This document shows positions 16,604-25,565 of a stretch of DNA of 64,000 bases, piece after piece. Source of the DNA: Pseudomonadota bacterium. GTDB lineage: Bacteria > Pseudomonadota > Alphaproteobacteria > Sphingomonadales > Sphingomonadaceae. The stretch spans positions 1-64,000 of the forward strand of contig CAUJJI010000019.1 in the NCBI GenBank assembly GCA_963205265.1. Direction: 5' to 3'. Every line of letters begins with the position of its first letter. Within the stretch, counting starts at the first letter, position 1. A model generated the notes under the pieces. The model had not been told where the DNA came from. It worked only from the letters and a program-made list of their open reading frames with translations, and searched no databases. A program made the position numbers and the translations under genes.

Positions 16604-17461
16604 ATGGGGTGCAGCAAGCAGGGAGTAGCGGCCGTACTGGCCGGGCTGACGCTGGCGATTGCCGGCTGCCAGAAGGCGACGCCGGAGCCGGAAGCGGCAG
16701 CCGGCGCCGTAGCGACCGAGGCAGCGAAAGCCGCTCCGGTCGAAAGGGTGGGCGACGAGCTCAAGCCCGGACCGCACGACAAGATCCTGACGATCGCCAG
16801 CAGCGATCCGTCGGTTGCGGTGACGGGAGTCTTCCTGGACGGCAGGCCGCTGGCTTCGGCCGGGCTGGGGACCGGCACTGCGCGCGTCCTGCTGGTGGCC
16901 GATCCCGAGGAAGGCAACGGCACGCCTTGCACCAGCGAGGGGCTGGAAGTGCGGCTGGCCAATGCGATCGTCCTGCGCCCGCTCGCCAACTTCTGCAACG
17001 CCGGCTACAAGCTGCAGGTTTCCGCCGCAAAGGCCGCCCTGCCCAGTCCGCCCCCCTCCGCGCCCGAGGATTTCTTGTGGGAAGTCGACGGCCGCGGCAG
17101 CGACAAGATGCTGTACTTCGGCATTCCCCAGACCGACGCCACCGCATTCCTCGCCACCTGCCGCAAGGGCGAGACGCGCGCCCAGGCGAAGTTCTTCATG
17201 GAGGCGAGCCGCAGTCCCAGCCTCGATCTCTACGGACCGGACCGGCTGCTGCGCTACGGCCTGGTGCGGACGTCGTCGGGTTCGAGCGAGGAGGCGCCGA
17301 CCAACGAAGTCGACCTGAGCATCGACGACCAGTTCTGGACGATGCTGGAGCGCGGCAACCAGCTGACCTACCGCATCGACAAGGGCGACTTCCTCTCGCT
17401 GGATACGCGCGCCGGAACAGCCAAGATCGCCGAATTCATCGCCTGGTGTCGCGGAGACTAG
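16604..17461 (+). CDS. Uncharacterised lipoprotein
   Basis: 285 residues. The N-terminus is a lipoprotein signal with box LAIAGC (Cys22), followed by an Ala/Glu-rich linker. The mature part has beta-strand-like segments and four further cysteines (GTPCTSEG, NFCNAG, ATCRKGE, AWCRGD), probably two disulfides. I recognise no family. It starts 10 bases after the MliC-type gene and lies 57 bases before the MACPF gene, so it is probably made with them and may anchor or chaperone the complex at the membrane. Confidence 0.8.
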   Translation: MGCSKQGVAAVLAGLTLAIAGCQKATPEPEAAAGAVATEAAKAAPVERVGDELKPGPHDKILTIASSDPSVAVTGVFLDGRPLASAGLGTGTARVLLVADPEEGNGTPCTSEGLEVRLANAIVLRPLANFCNAGYKLQVSAAKAALPSPPPSAPEDFLWEVDGRGSDKMLYFGIPQTDATAFLATCRKGETRAQAKFFMEASRSPSLDLYGPDRLLRYGLVRTSSGSSEEAPTNEVDLSIDDQFWTMLERGNQLTYRIDKGDFLSLDTRAGTAKIAEFIAWCRGD

Positions 17462-17518
17462 CCCGGCCAGAGATTTAGCCGGACGGACGCCAAAGCGTCT
17501 GCTGGAAGGGGTAATCGA

Positions 17519-20500
17519 ATGAAACTGAAAGCGCGCTTCCTGTTGGCTGTCGCCATTTCGACCGGCCTTGCGACGATCGGGCCGGACCGGGTGGCGGTGG
17601 CGCAAGGCGCCTCGCCGGCTCCGGCGCAGAGCGACATCCTCAAGACCTACAGCGCCGCCGATCAGAATGCGATGGCCAAGCTGCCTCTCGCCAATATCCG
17701 CGGGATCAGCGGCAGCAACGTCTCGGCAGCCGTGCCCAAGGGGGCCACGGTGCGGCGGATCAGGATCTTCGGCGCGCCGGACATCACGGGATTCCAGCTG
17801 GTCTACGAAAGCGGCGGGGAGCTGTTCGAAACCGAAGTCGCCGGCACGGCGGGACCGGCGGTGGCCGAACTGGCGCTGGTCGGAGAGGACCGGGTCACCG
17901 CGATCTCGGCAACGTCGAGCGACACCGCGCTGCGGTCGGTCGCGATCGAGACCGAAAGCGGAAAGACGCTGCAGGCCGGAACCCCGGACGGCGCCAAGCA
18001 AGTCCGCTACGACCTGCCCGAAGAGTTCCTGGGCCTTATCGGCGTGTCGACCGACAGGATCGCCTCGCTCGGCGCCCTGGCGACCGCGCGGGCACCGATG
18101 GCGCGGATCTATCTCGAGCAACTGGGCAACGACGGCCAGCCGACCTACAAGTCCGATCAGAAGCTCGGCTATGGGGCCGGCGACAAGATCGTCCGCAGCG
18201 GATCGGCCGGCACGATCAGCGGCGCGGAGCAGACGGCGATGATCCCCAAGGGCGCCGAGATCGCCCGGGTGATCGTCTATGGCGACCAGACGATCAACGG
18301 ACTGGCGCTCGGCTATCGCAGCCCCGGCTCGGAACAGATCCTGCCGACGGCGACGCTGGGACAGGCCAGGGGCAAGCGGCGGGTGCTGAACTTCGCGCCG
18401 GGCGAGACGCTTGAATATGTCGTCGTCGCCTGGACCGATGCCGGCATCCACGGCCTCCTGCTGGAAAAGAACGGCAAGGCCCAGGTCACCTACGGCAACT
18501 GGGAGAAGACCAACGGCCCCGGTTTCCACGCCCAGGGCTTCGGCGCCGGCGCGGGCGAGACCGCCGGCTTCATCGGCTTCAGCGGCACCTCCGGGGCGAT
18601 GCTGAATTCGCTCGCGGCCGTGCGCCTGCCGCAGGCGGCCGAAACCGCCTCGGCGGCGGCCGTCCCGGCGAAGGCGGCGCTGAGCTGCAGCGAGGTCGCG
18701 GCCCAGGCCACGGCGAAGTCGGCCGGCGGCAGCGACGCCAAGAACGTCATCCTGGCCAGGGCCAAAGGTCTCGTGCTGGAACGCCAGTTCGCCGCGATCC
18801 AGCTCGACGATCAGCAGGCGGCCGCGGCGGAACAGAAGTTCGGGCGCAGCATCGACGCCTGCCGCCTGACGCTCGACGGACTGTGGAGGACCAACGAACC
18901 GATCGTCATCAATGCCAACATCGTCAGCCTGCCGGGCAACATGACGCAGACCGAGGGCGACATGATCGACCACGGCAACTACACCGATCACGAATACATT
19001 GTGATCGCCAACTCGAACGATCCGGACAACCAGATCGCCTACATGGACGGGCTGGGCGACGGCCGGAAGGTATTCCTGAACAGCACCGACGGCGTCTCGC
19101 TCGCCGACCTGATCAGGGGCAAGGTCCCCGGCCGGAAGACTTTCCAGGGCGGCGGCATGACTCTGGTGGTCAATCTCGCGCCCAGCAGCAAGCGGATCGA
19201 GATCCGCGTCACGAAGGGCGGCAGGACACAGCAGTTCTACCGTCCGACGCTGCGGCCCAACGACCAGGCCGTGGGGATCACCGACACGTTCGTCATCAGC
19301 CAGTCGCTGGACAACCTTCCGGCAGCCCAGCGCGGCTACGACATCACCCGCGATTCCCCCTTCTTCATCAACAACAACCTCGGCCGGATGCAGCCGATCT
19401 TCCGGGTGCCCGGCGAACTGGCCTACGAGCTTACCGAAAAGCAGGCCGTGCCGGTGGGCCTGTGGTACATCCCCGACGGGCTGTCGGGCATGATTTCTAC
19501 CGACACGCTGATCATGACCGAGACCGACTACCAGAAGTCGGTGACCAACGCCTACGGCGCCTCGCTCGGCTACGGCAAGACACCGAACGAGCAGGAATCG
19601 CAGATGGGCAAGAAGCCGATCTCGGCCTCGATCGCCGTCGACTATGTCAAGGGCCAGACGCAGGGCATGCGCGACGGTTCGGTCTCGAGCATGGCCATGG
19701 CGATCGCCCGCACGAAGAAATATGCCGTCGTCGTCAATCACGCCTTCAGCGAGCTCGAGCCGAACTTCATCGACGACCTCTACACGGCGGCGGCCTACAA
19801 CGACTTCGGCACCTTCATCCAGCGCTACGGCACGCATTATGCCTATGCCGTCACCTATGGCTCCGCGGCGCGCTCGCAGGAGACCTTCGACCAGCGGGCG
19901 ACCGCCGACTGGGCTTCCGAGAACGAGAGCCTGAGCGTCAAGGTGACCGGCGAGTACAAGGGCGTCTCCGGCAGCGCCAGCTACTCGCGCAATGTCGACG
20001 AATCGAACAGCAGCAAGGTCGAGAGCTCGGTCAGGACGTCGAGACTGCTTTCGACCTGCACCGGCGGCGCGAGCAGCACCGCGCAGCAGGGCGAAAAGGA
20101 CTGCCCGATCCTCCTCGACCTGCGGCCGATCTACGACCTCGTCAGTCCGATGTACTTCGCCGGCTCCGAGGATTGGGTCTACCAGGTCAAGCCGAAGCTG
20201 CGGGCTGCGGTCGAAGCCTATCTCGCGAGCAAGGTCGATCGCATCGACGACCAGGCGAAGACCGAGCTGTGGCAGGTCGCGATGCCGCAGGTCCGTTGCA
20301 CCGACGTCGGCACCGAAGCCTTCAACACGGCTTCGCTCAGGGGTTCGGTGACTTTCGACATCAGCACGCCGCTCGGCCCCGACAACGAAGGCAAGGCGAG
20401 GAAGCCGCTGGTCCGCACCGGCACCGGGCTCAACAAGCCCGAGGGCAAGCTCGACGTGCCCTGCGACGGCAAATGGGTCAACCTGGCGGGGAACAAGCCG

Positions 20501-20779
20501 GTGGTCGTCGCCGGCACCGCGGCGCAACTCGGGCGGACGACCGTCACCGGCTGGATCAACTGGCTGGTCGAGGTCGACGGCGGCACGCTGGTCGATCCCG
20601 ACGACGACCTCGTCGCCCAGAGCGCGGACACGGCCCTGGTCCTTTCCGCGGTCGCTTTCAAGGGAACGTCCGATTCCGAAATCGGCGCCACCGTCTCCCA
20701 TGTCCAGCAGCTGTGGAACGGCAAGGACAAAGGCGATCCGGTGCTCGACATCCAATATACCTTCAAGCGCATCCGCTAG
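17519..20779 (+). CDS. Secreted MACPF (perforin-like) protein with jacalin-like repeats
   Basis: 1086 residues with a Sec signal peptide ending near VAVAQG (residue 30). Residues about 60-190 and 228-370 are two homologous beta-rich repeats (IPKGAEIARVIVYG, then INGLALGY, then FIGFSGTSGAMLNSLAAV) that look like jacalin/beta-prism lectin domains. The C-terminal half is a MACPF domain from about 590: RGYDIT at 605-610, the signature YGTHYAYAVTYGSAA starting at Tyr770, and later cysteines (STCTGG, KDCPI). MACPF proteins oligomerise into membrane pores. Two lectin-like modules before it suggest glycan-directed binding. It is the centre of a six-gene exported set. Pore formation is inferred from fold only. 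Confidence 0.85.
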   Translation: MKLKARFLLAVAISTGLATIGPDRVAVAQGASPAPAQSDILKTYSAADQNAMAKLPLANIRGISGSNVSAAVPKGATVRRIRIFGAPDITGFQLVYESGGELFETEVAGTAGPAVAELALVGEDRVTAISATSSDTALRSVAIETESGKTLQAGTPDGAKQVRYDLPEEFLGLIGVSTDRIASLGALATARAPMARIYLEQLGNDGQPTYKSDQKLGYGAGDKIVRSGSAGTISGAEQTAMIPKGAEIARVIVYGDQTINGLALGYRSPGSEQILPTATLGQARGKRRVLNFAPGETLEYVVVAWTDAGIHGLLLEKNGKAQVTYGNWEKTNGPGFHAQGFGAGAGETAGFIGFSGTSGAMLNSLAAVRLPQAAETASAAAVPAKAALSCSEVAAQATAKSAGGSDAKNVILARAKGLVLERQFAAIQLDDQQAAAAEQKFGRSIDACRLTLDGLWRTNEPIVINANIVSLPGNMTQTEGDMIDHGNYTDHEYIVIANSNDPDNQIAYMDGLGDGRKVFLNSTDGVSLADLIRGKVPGRKTFQGGGMTLVVNLAPSSKRIEIRVTKGGRTQQFYRPTLRPNDQAVGITDTFVISQSLDNLPAAQRGYDITRDSPFFINNNLGRMQPIFRVPGELAYELTEKQAVPVGLWYIPDGLSGMISTDTLIMTETDYQKSVTNAYGASLGYGKTPNEQESQMGKKPISASIAVDYVKGQTQGMRDGSVSSMAMAIARTKKYAVVVNHAFSELEPNFIDDLYTAAAYNDFGTFIQRYGTHYAYAVTYGSAARSQETFDQRATADWASENESLSVKVTGEYKGVSGSASYSRNVDESNSSKVESSVRTSRLLSTCTGGASSTAQQGEKDCPILLDLRPIYDLVSPMYFAGSEDWVYQVKPKLRAAVEAYLASKVDRIDDQAKTELWQVAMPQVRCTDVGTEAFNTASLRGSVTFDISTPLGPDNEGKARKPLVRTGTGLNKPEGKLDVPCDGKWVNLAGNKPVVVAGTAAQLGRTTVTGWINWLVEVDGGTLVDPDDDLVAQSADTALVLSAVAFKGTSDSEIGATVSHVQQLWNGKDKGDPVLDIQYTFKRIR

Positions 20780-20820
20780 GCCGCGGTCGCAAGACAACGC
20801 CCGAGGAAAGGACCCAACCC

Positions 20821-21573
20821 ATGTCACGCTTTCTCCTGACGGTCGGCACCGGCATCGCGCTGCTCGCCGCCGCTCCGGCGCTGGCCGCCGGCTACACGCC
20901 GGACCTCGCCGAGTTCTCGGGCGCCGACAGCCTCGCTTTCCCGCCCGACGGCAGCCTCGACCTTGCCGGCGGCGGAACCATCGAGTTCTGGGTGCAGCCC
21001 GACTGGCGCGAGGATCCCGGCTTCGACCCCGCCATCGTCTCCAACATCGGCAAGCAGGGCCCGTCCTACATGATCGTCATGCTGGGTTCGCGCAAAGGCA
21101 TCGGCGTCATGGCCGGCGACCGCTTCGAGACGCTGCCGTTCGATTTCACCGACGGCAAGCTGCACTACGTGGCGATTTCCGACTTCGGCGAAAACAACCT
21201 GCTGGTGATGGTCGACAACAAGGTGGTCGGATCGATGCCCATCGGCTTCCGCAGCCTGCCGTCCAGCGGTTTCTTCATCGGCAGCGCGGACGGCACGGAA
21301 AATCAGTTCAAGGGCGCCATCGCCGGCATGCGCATCTGGGATCTGCCGGTCGATCCGGACGACCTGGCGATCTACGCGATGCAGCCGCTCGTCGATGCGG
21401 ACGGCGCGCCGCACCCCGACATCTCCGCACTGGTCGGCGTGAGCGACTTCCGCAAGCGCACATTCAGCCTGATCGAGCCCGATCCGATCGGCGAGGACGA
21501 TTCCGACGAAACTCTCACTGCCGCTGCCGCGCCGGGCGACGCTGCGGCTCCGCGTCCCGAACCGCAATCCTGA
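20821..21573 (+). CDS. Secreted LamG/concanavalin A-like domain protein
   Basis: 250 residues with a signal peptide (LLAAAPALAAG). The mature part is one LamG-type jelly-roll domain: FSGADSLAFPPDGSLDL, GTIEFWVQPDW, YVAISDFGENNLLVMVDNKVVG, GFFIGSADG and FKGAIAGMRIWDLP. Such domains bind glycans or proteins. An acidic/Ala-Pro tail closes the protein. It starts 41 bases after the MACPF gene, with an AGGAAAGG ribosome site. A partner or targeting role for the MACPF protein is plausible but inferred. Confidence 0.83.
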   Translation: MSRFLLTVGTGIALLAAAPALAAGYTPDLAEFSGADSLAFPPDGSLDLAGGGTIEFWVQPDWREDPGFDPAIVSNIGKQGPSYMIVMLGSRKGIGVMAGDRFETLPFDFTDGKLHYVAISDFGENNLLVMVDNKVVGSMPIGFRSLPSSGFFIGSADGTENQFKGAIAGMRIWDLPVDPDDLAIYAMQPLVDADGAPHPDISALVGVSDFRKRTFSLIEPDPIGEDDSDETLTAAAAPGDAAAPRPEPQS

Positions 21574-21586
21574 ACTGGAGCAAGCC

Positions 21587-22543
21587 ATGAAGAATGTTCT
21601 GCTGCCCGCACTGGCGCTGGCCGTGGCGACGAGCCTTGCGGCACCGGCTGCCTTCGCACAGGACGGCCCCTACGTGCCGTCCCAGGATACCAAGGCCAAC
21701 CAGAAGCGGCTGAAGGCCCAAAGCGTCGCCAATGCGCTGAAAAGCGCCAAGGCCGCGCTGAAGGCGAAGAAGGCGGCACGCGACGCGCTGGCCGAAGCGG
21801 TCGCGGCCCGCAAGCGGTCCAAGGCGCCGATCGGAAGCGCGGAATATGCCAATCTCGCCGACCGCGAGACGGCTGCCAAGGCGGCGGTCGACAATGCGGT
21901 CGACCTGCGCAGGAAGCTGAAGCGAGCGCTGGCGACAAGGCGGAACGAGACGCTGAGCCAGTTCCTGACGCGCAAGGACGCCGATTTCGCGCGGGAATGG
22001 AATCGCTCGCGCGCCGCCGCCGCGGGACTGGCCGCCAACCTGCCCTCGATACCGGGCAATATCGACGCTCGCCAGCCCCGCGCCGCCGTCCCCGCCGGGG
22101 GCGTGGCCGCTGCACCGGCGCAGGCGGCGCCGCGCTTCAACCGGGCGCCGCTCGTCTATCAGCAGCTGCCGCCCGAGCGGATCCAGAACTATGCCCAGCT
22201 GCCTCCCGAGCCTTCGGGGCAGGGCCAGCGGCAGGACTATACCGGGAAGCTGCCGGCACCCCGGGCCACTCCGATCTACGACAGCGTCCCTCCTATCGGT
22301 GGCCAGGGCGCCCAGGGTGCACAGGGGCAGAATACGCCGGCGGCGGCGCCGCTGCCGCCGCCTTTCGTCCCGCCGGCAGCAGCCGGGAACGTCAACTACG
22401 GCCTGCTGCCGAACGCGCAAGCGGCAGCCGTGCAGCGCCTGAAATTCAACAACGTCCAGCCCGCGCTGCGCGCCGCCATAACCCGCGCCGAGCAGGCCAA
22501 TCCGAGCGGCGCACCCACGGCTTACGAAAGGAACCAACGTTGA
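21587..22543 (+). CDS. Secreted helical protein of unknown function
   Basis: 318 residues with a clear signal peptide (ALALAVATSLAAPAAFAQ). Residues about 35-150 are Ala/Lys/Arg-rich and strongly helical, likely a coiled coil (LKSAKAALKAKKAARDALAE). The rest is Pro/Ala/Gly/Gln-rich and probably disordered, with scattered YxQLP repeats (YQQLPPERI, YAQLPPEPS). No known family. The start is 13 bases after the LamG-like gene, and the stop shares one base with the next start (TGATG). It could be a periplasmic scaffold for the exported set. Confidence 0.78.
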   Translation: MKNVLLPALALAVATSLAAPAAFAQDGPYVPSQDTKANQKRLKAQSVANALKSAKAALKAKKAARDALAEAVAARKRSKAPIGSAEYANLADRETAAKAAVDNAVDLRRKLKRALATRRNETLSQFLTRKDADFAREWNRSRAAAAGLAANLPSIPGNIDARQPRAAVPAGGVAAAPAQAAPRFNRAPLVYQQLPPERIQNYAQLPPEPSGQGQRQDYTGKLPAPRATPIYDSVPPIGGQGAQGAQGQNTPAAAPLPPPFVPPAAAGNVNYGLLPNAQAAAVQRLKFNNVQPALRAAITRAEQANPSGAPTAYERNQR

Positions 22544-23238
22544 TGACGAAGCAGATCGCACTCGCCGCAGCCGGCGCCGCCCTGGCTCTGGCGAGCCTGG
22601 CGCTCGGCAGCCCGGGCCATGCCCAGCAGACCGTCAGCAAGCCGCTTACGCCCGAGCAGCAGCAGGTCAAGGATGCCCTCGCGGTACAGCGCGCGGCGAC
22701 TTCGGTCAGCGGCGGGGACTCGGTGTTCAAATATGCCCCGGGCTTCCGCTGGGTCGAACTGGTCGACGGCAAGCAGGTGCGTTCCTATCGCGAAGATTCG
22801 CGCAACTTCACGTACACCGCCATCTACCTGATCGAGGAAAGCACGAGCAATCGGGTGAAGCTCGATTTCTATGCCAAGCGGATCAACTACAACCCGAGCG
22901 GAAAGTTCTTCGTGCCGATCGCCTCCACCGGCAGCGAGGTCGACGCCTCGAACGTCACCTATGTCGGCTTTTCCACGGGCTCGCTGAGGTTGCGCCCGAA
23001 CAAGACCTGGATCGAGACCGGCAAGGGCGCGGGCGCGAAGAGCTTCGCCTTTTTCGAAGAAGCGCGCGACTGCTGCAACGTCTACATGGTCGACCCGACG
23101 CGGTCGATGCGGCTCGAGGTGAACATGGTCAGCAAGACGATCTACTATTCGGTCCCGGGCATGCCGAAGCCGCAGCCGCTGTACGCGATCGACACGGCTC
23201 TGGCGGTTCAGTTCTTCAGCCGGGCGATCATCGATTGA
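22543..23238 (+). CDS. Small secreted protein of unknown function
   Basis: 231 residues with a signal peptide ending GHAQQ. The mature protein is beta-rich and aromatic (FKYAPGFRWVELVDGKQV, YTAIYLIEESTSNRVKLDFYAKRI) with an adjacent cysteine pair (RDCCNVYMVD). No family recognised. It is the last of the six exported-protein genes, translationally coupled to the helical protein. An 89-base gap and a weaker start follow before the cytoplasmic GntA-like gene, so the exported operon probably ends here. Confidence 0.78.
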   Translation: MTKQIALAAAGAALALASLALGSPGHAQQTVSKPLTPEQQQVKDALAVQRAATSVSGGDSVFKYAPGFRWVELVDGKQVRSYREDSRNFTYTAIYLIEESTSNRVKLDFYAKRINYNPSGKFFVPIASTGSEVDASNVTYVGFSTGSLRLRPNKTWIETGKGAGAKSFAFFEEARDCCNVYMVDPTRSMRLEVNMVSKTIYYSVPGMPKPQPLYAIDTALAVQFFSRAIID

Positions 23239-23327
23239 CCGGACAGGGGGCCTGGGGGCGCAGGCAGGGCTGACGGCAAGCAGGGGCGCGCCGCGGCACA
23301 TCTTGGCAAGTTGCGCGTTACCGCTTC

Positions 23328-24011
23328 ATGCTTTCCGCCGATGACCAGACGACAGCCGCCGAGAGCGCGCGGCAATTCCGCGCCAAGATCGAGAACAGCG
23401 ACTTCCCCTGCGTCGGGGCGAAATCCGCGCTGGCGCGGGGAGCGCTGTCGATCGTGCACGCGCGCAGCATCGCATCGGCCTGGAACGACCTGCAGATCCA
23501 CCGCGCCCTGCTCGACTGGTCGGAACGATGGCGCGACGACCCCGAAGGCCTGCGCAGCCTGGTGATACTCTTCGCAGGACCGCTCGACCTCGACGAGGCG
23601 CAGTTCGAAGCGGCGATGTGGGAGCGGCTGCAATCGCTCGCCGACAAGGACCACTGGCTCGGCCAGGGGTTCGACCGGACAGTCAGCCCCGATCCCGACG
23701 ACCCGCATTTCTCGCTCAGCTTCGGGGGCGAGGCCTATTTCGCGGTCGGGCTCCATCCCAACGCCTCGCGGCCGGCGCGGCGCTTTCCGCGGCCGGCGAT
23801 CGTGTTCAACCTCCATTCCCAGTTCGAGCGGCTGCGCGAGGAAGGCCGGTTCGAACGGATGCGCGACCGGATCATGGCGCGCGACACGGCCCTGGCGGGA
23901 ACGCCCAATCCGATGCTGGCGGACCACGGCAAGGCAAGCTCTGCCCGCCAGTACAGCGGCCGCGCCGTCGATCCGGACTGGGCCTGCCCGTTCCGCGATC
24001 CGCGCGCGTGA
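23328..24011 (+). CDS. YqcI/YcgG-family protein (GntA-like heme-dependent N-hydroxylase)
   Basis: 227 residues. The N-terminal FPCVGAKSALARGA and C-terminal DWACPFRDP are the markers of the YqcI/YcgG family, whose member GntA is a heme-oxygenase-like N-hydroxylase of guanidino groups. Other conserved pieces are LVILFAGP, DPHFSLSFGGEAYFAVGLHP and IVFNLHSQFERLR. It overlaps the next gene (GTGA). Pairing with a DUF1989 protein is typical for the family; the pathway in this organism is not known. Confidence 0.8.
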   Translation: MLSADDQTTAAESARQFRAKIENSDFPCVGAKSALARGALSIVHARSIASAWNDLQIHRALLDWSERWRDDPEGLRSLVILFAGPLDLDEAQFEAAMWERLQSLADKDHWLGQGFDRTVSPDPDDPHFSLSFGGEAYFAVGLHPNASRPARRFPRPAIVFNLHSQFERLREEGRFERMRDRIMARDTALAGTPNPMLADHGKASSARQYSGRAVDPDWACPFRDPRA

Positions 24012-24595
24012 GCGAGACCCAGCGCATCGCGCCGCGCACCGGCGTGGCTTTCGAACTGCCCAAGGGCGCCACGCTGACGGTCTTCGATCCCGAAGGCTCG
24101 CAGGTCGCCGACCTGCTGGCCTATGCCGCCGCAGACCTGCGCGAGGTGATCTCCAACGGGCGGACATTCGACTACGAGGAGACGCTGGCGCTGACCACGG
24201 GCAACCGGCTGTGGTCGAACCGGTCGAACCCGATGCTGACCATCGTTGCGGACACCGTCGGCCGGCACGATTTCCTGCTGACCCCCTGCAGCGAAGCGAC
24301 GTTCCGCCATTTCTATCCGGACCGGCCGGTGCACCGCGGCTGCTTCGGCAACCTCGCCGAAGCGCTGAGTCCGTGGGGCCTGGCCGAAGACGACATTCCC
24401 ACCGCCTTCAACCTGTTCATGAACGTCCCGATCGACGGCGCGACGGGTCGCATCGCAGTGCTGCCGCCGATCAGCCGGCCGGGCGACTACATCGCGCTGA
24501 AAGCAGAAATGGACTGCGTGATCGGGCTGACCGCCTGCTCTGCCTATGCGTCGAACGGCGGCAGCTTCAAGCCGATCGCATACCGGATCGCATGA
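24008..24595 (+). CDS. DUF1989 (urea carboxylase-associated family) protein
   Basis: 195 residues. Conserved stretches are GVAFELPKGATLTVFDPEGSQVADL, NRLWSNRSNPMLTI, HDFLLTPCSEATF, TAFNLFMNVPID and DYIALKAEMDCVIGLTACSAY, of which only short parts are quoted here by position. This is the DUF1989/UAAP family, found beside urea carboxylase and guanidine-metabolism genes. The cysteines at TPCSE and TACSAY may bind metal. The GTG start overlaps the upstream stop, and the stop overlaps the next start (ATGA), so three proteins are made in step. Confidence 0.82.
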   Translation: MSETQRIAPRTGVAFELPKGATLTVFDPEGSQVADLLAYAAADLREVISNGRTFDYEETLALTTGNRLWSNRSNPMLTIVADTVGRHDFLLTPCSEATFRHFYPDRPVHRGCFGNLAEALSPWGLAEDDIPTAFNLFMNVPIDGATGRIAVLPPISRPGDYIALKAEMDCVIGLTACSAYASNGGSFKPIAYRIA

Positions 24596-25511
24596 CCGCC
24601 GCGCCGGTGCCCGTGCTCGCGGCAGGTTCGGCCGATTCCGGCTGGGCGGCCCGGCGCGTGCTGCTGACCTACCTGTGGCGCACGGGCGCTTGCCCAACCT
24701 CGCCGCCGCGCCGCGCTTCACCGAGATGGTCCAGCGCCGCAAGCTGTTCGACCGCGACCCCCGGCAGACCGCGCTGCTGGACAAGCTCGCCGCCAAGCGG
24801 GCGGCGGCAAGGCTGCTCGGGCCCGAATGGACCACGCCGACTCTCTGGCAAGGCTTCGTCCTCCCAGAGCGGCCGCCCTTCGCGCTGCCGGCCATCGTGA
24901 AGGCGCGGCACGGCTGCAACCAGTACGAAGTCCTGCGCGACGAGCCGCCGCCGCGGCGTTGGGCGCTGCTGCGCGAGCGTGCTGCACGCTGGATGGCGGG
25001 GCCTTACGGCAAGTGGCTCGACGAATGGGCCTACGAAGGGGTTCCGCGCGGCCTCATCGCCGAGCCGCTGCTCGGCACGGGACCCGGCCTGCCGGTGGAC
25101 TACAAGATCTACGTCTTCGGCGGCGAGGCGACTCACGTCCAGGTCCACCTCGGCCGTGGCGTCGATCATCGCTGGGTCCTGCACGACCGCGCCTTTCGTC
25201 CGCTGGTCGACGACGGCCGGCAATTGCCGCGCCCCCGATCGCTCGGCGACATGCTCGCGGCTGCCGAGATCCTGGCCCAGGGACAGGCCTTCATAAGGAT
25301 CGACTTCTACGAAATCGACGGCGCCCCGCGCTTCGGGGAGTTCTGCCTCTACCCGGGATCGGGCCTCGATCGCTTTGCCGCCGACTGGATCGATTTCGAG
25401 CTGGGAAGCCTGTGGCACAGCGCCGCCCAGATCCGCGCCAGCAATTCCTCCGTATCGAAGGGCTTCGAGACATGGTCGTCGGCCCCGCCGCGGGCAAAAG
25501 ATTCCGTATAG
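24592..25511 (+). CDS. TupA-like ATP-grasp protein, apparent single-base frameshift
   Basis: The product would be about 306 residues. It starts with the ATG that overlaps the DUF1989 stop (ATGA) and reads ...RRVLLTYLWRTG. At the G-run 24684-24686 the frame breaks, and the expected continuation (RLPNLAAAPRFTEMVQRRK, then DRDPRQ) lies in the next frame. One extra G restores a continuous protein. The rest matches TupA-like ATP-grasp proteins: PAIVKARHGCNQY, YKIYVFGG and FIRIDFYEID with ATP/metal-binding acids. These ligate acids to amines or act in cell-surface polymer synthesis. Either a real mutation or a sequencing error in a G-run; the shorter second frame alone would lose about 30 N-terminal residues. 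Confidence 0.72.
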
Positions 25512-25565
25512 CTCGTGGCGGCAGCCTCGCCCCGCCGGCGATCGCTGCCGGCCTGGCGGTGCCCG

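Noticed and set aside
16604..16670. The kinase-phosphatase block and MACPF locus as a phage defence island
   Set aside because: No nuclease, restriction or toxin-antitoxin gene and no mobile-element boundary; all six products are exported, which does not suit intracellular defence.
16514..20827. A 1437-codon open frame on the minus strand
   Set aside because: It lies opposite four real rightward genes with signal peptides and family motifs; its translation is low-complexity Arg/Gly/Asp-rich, a known side effect of high G+C coding.
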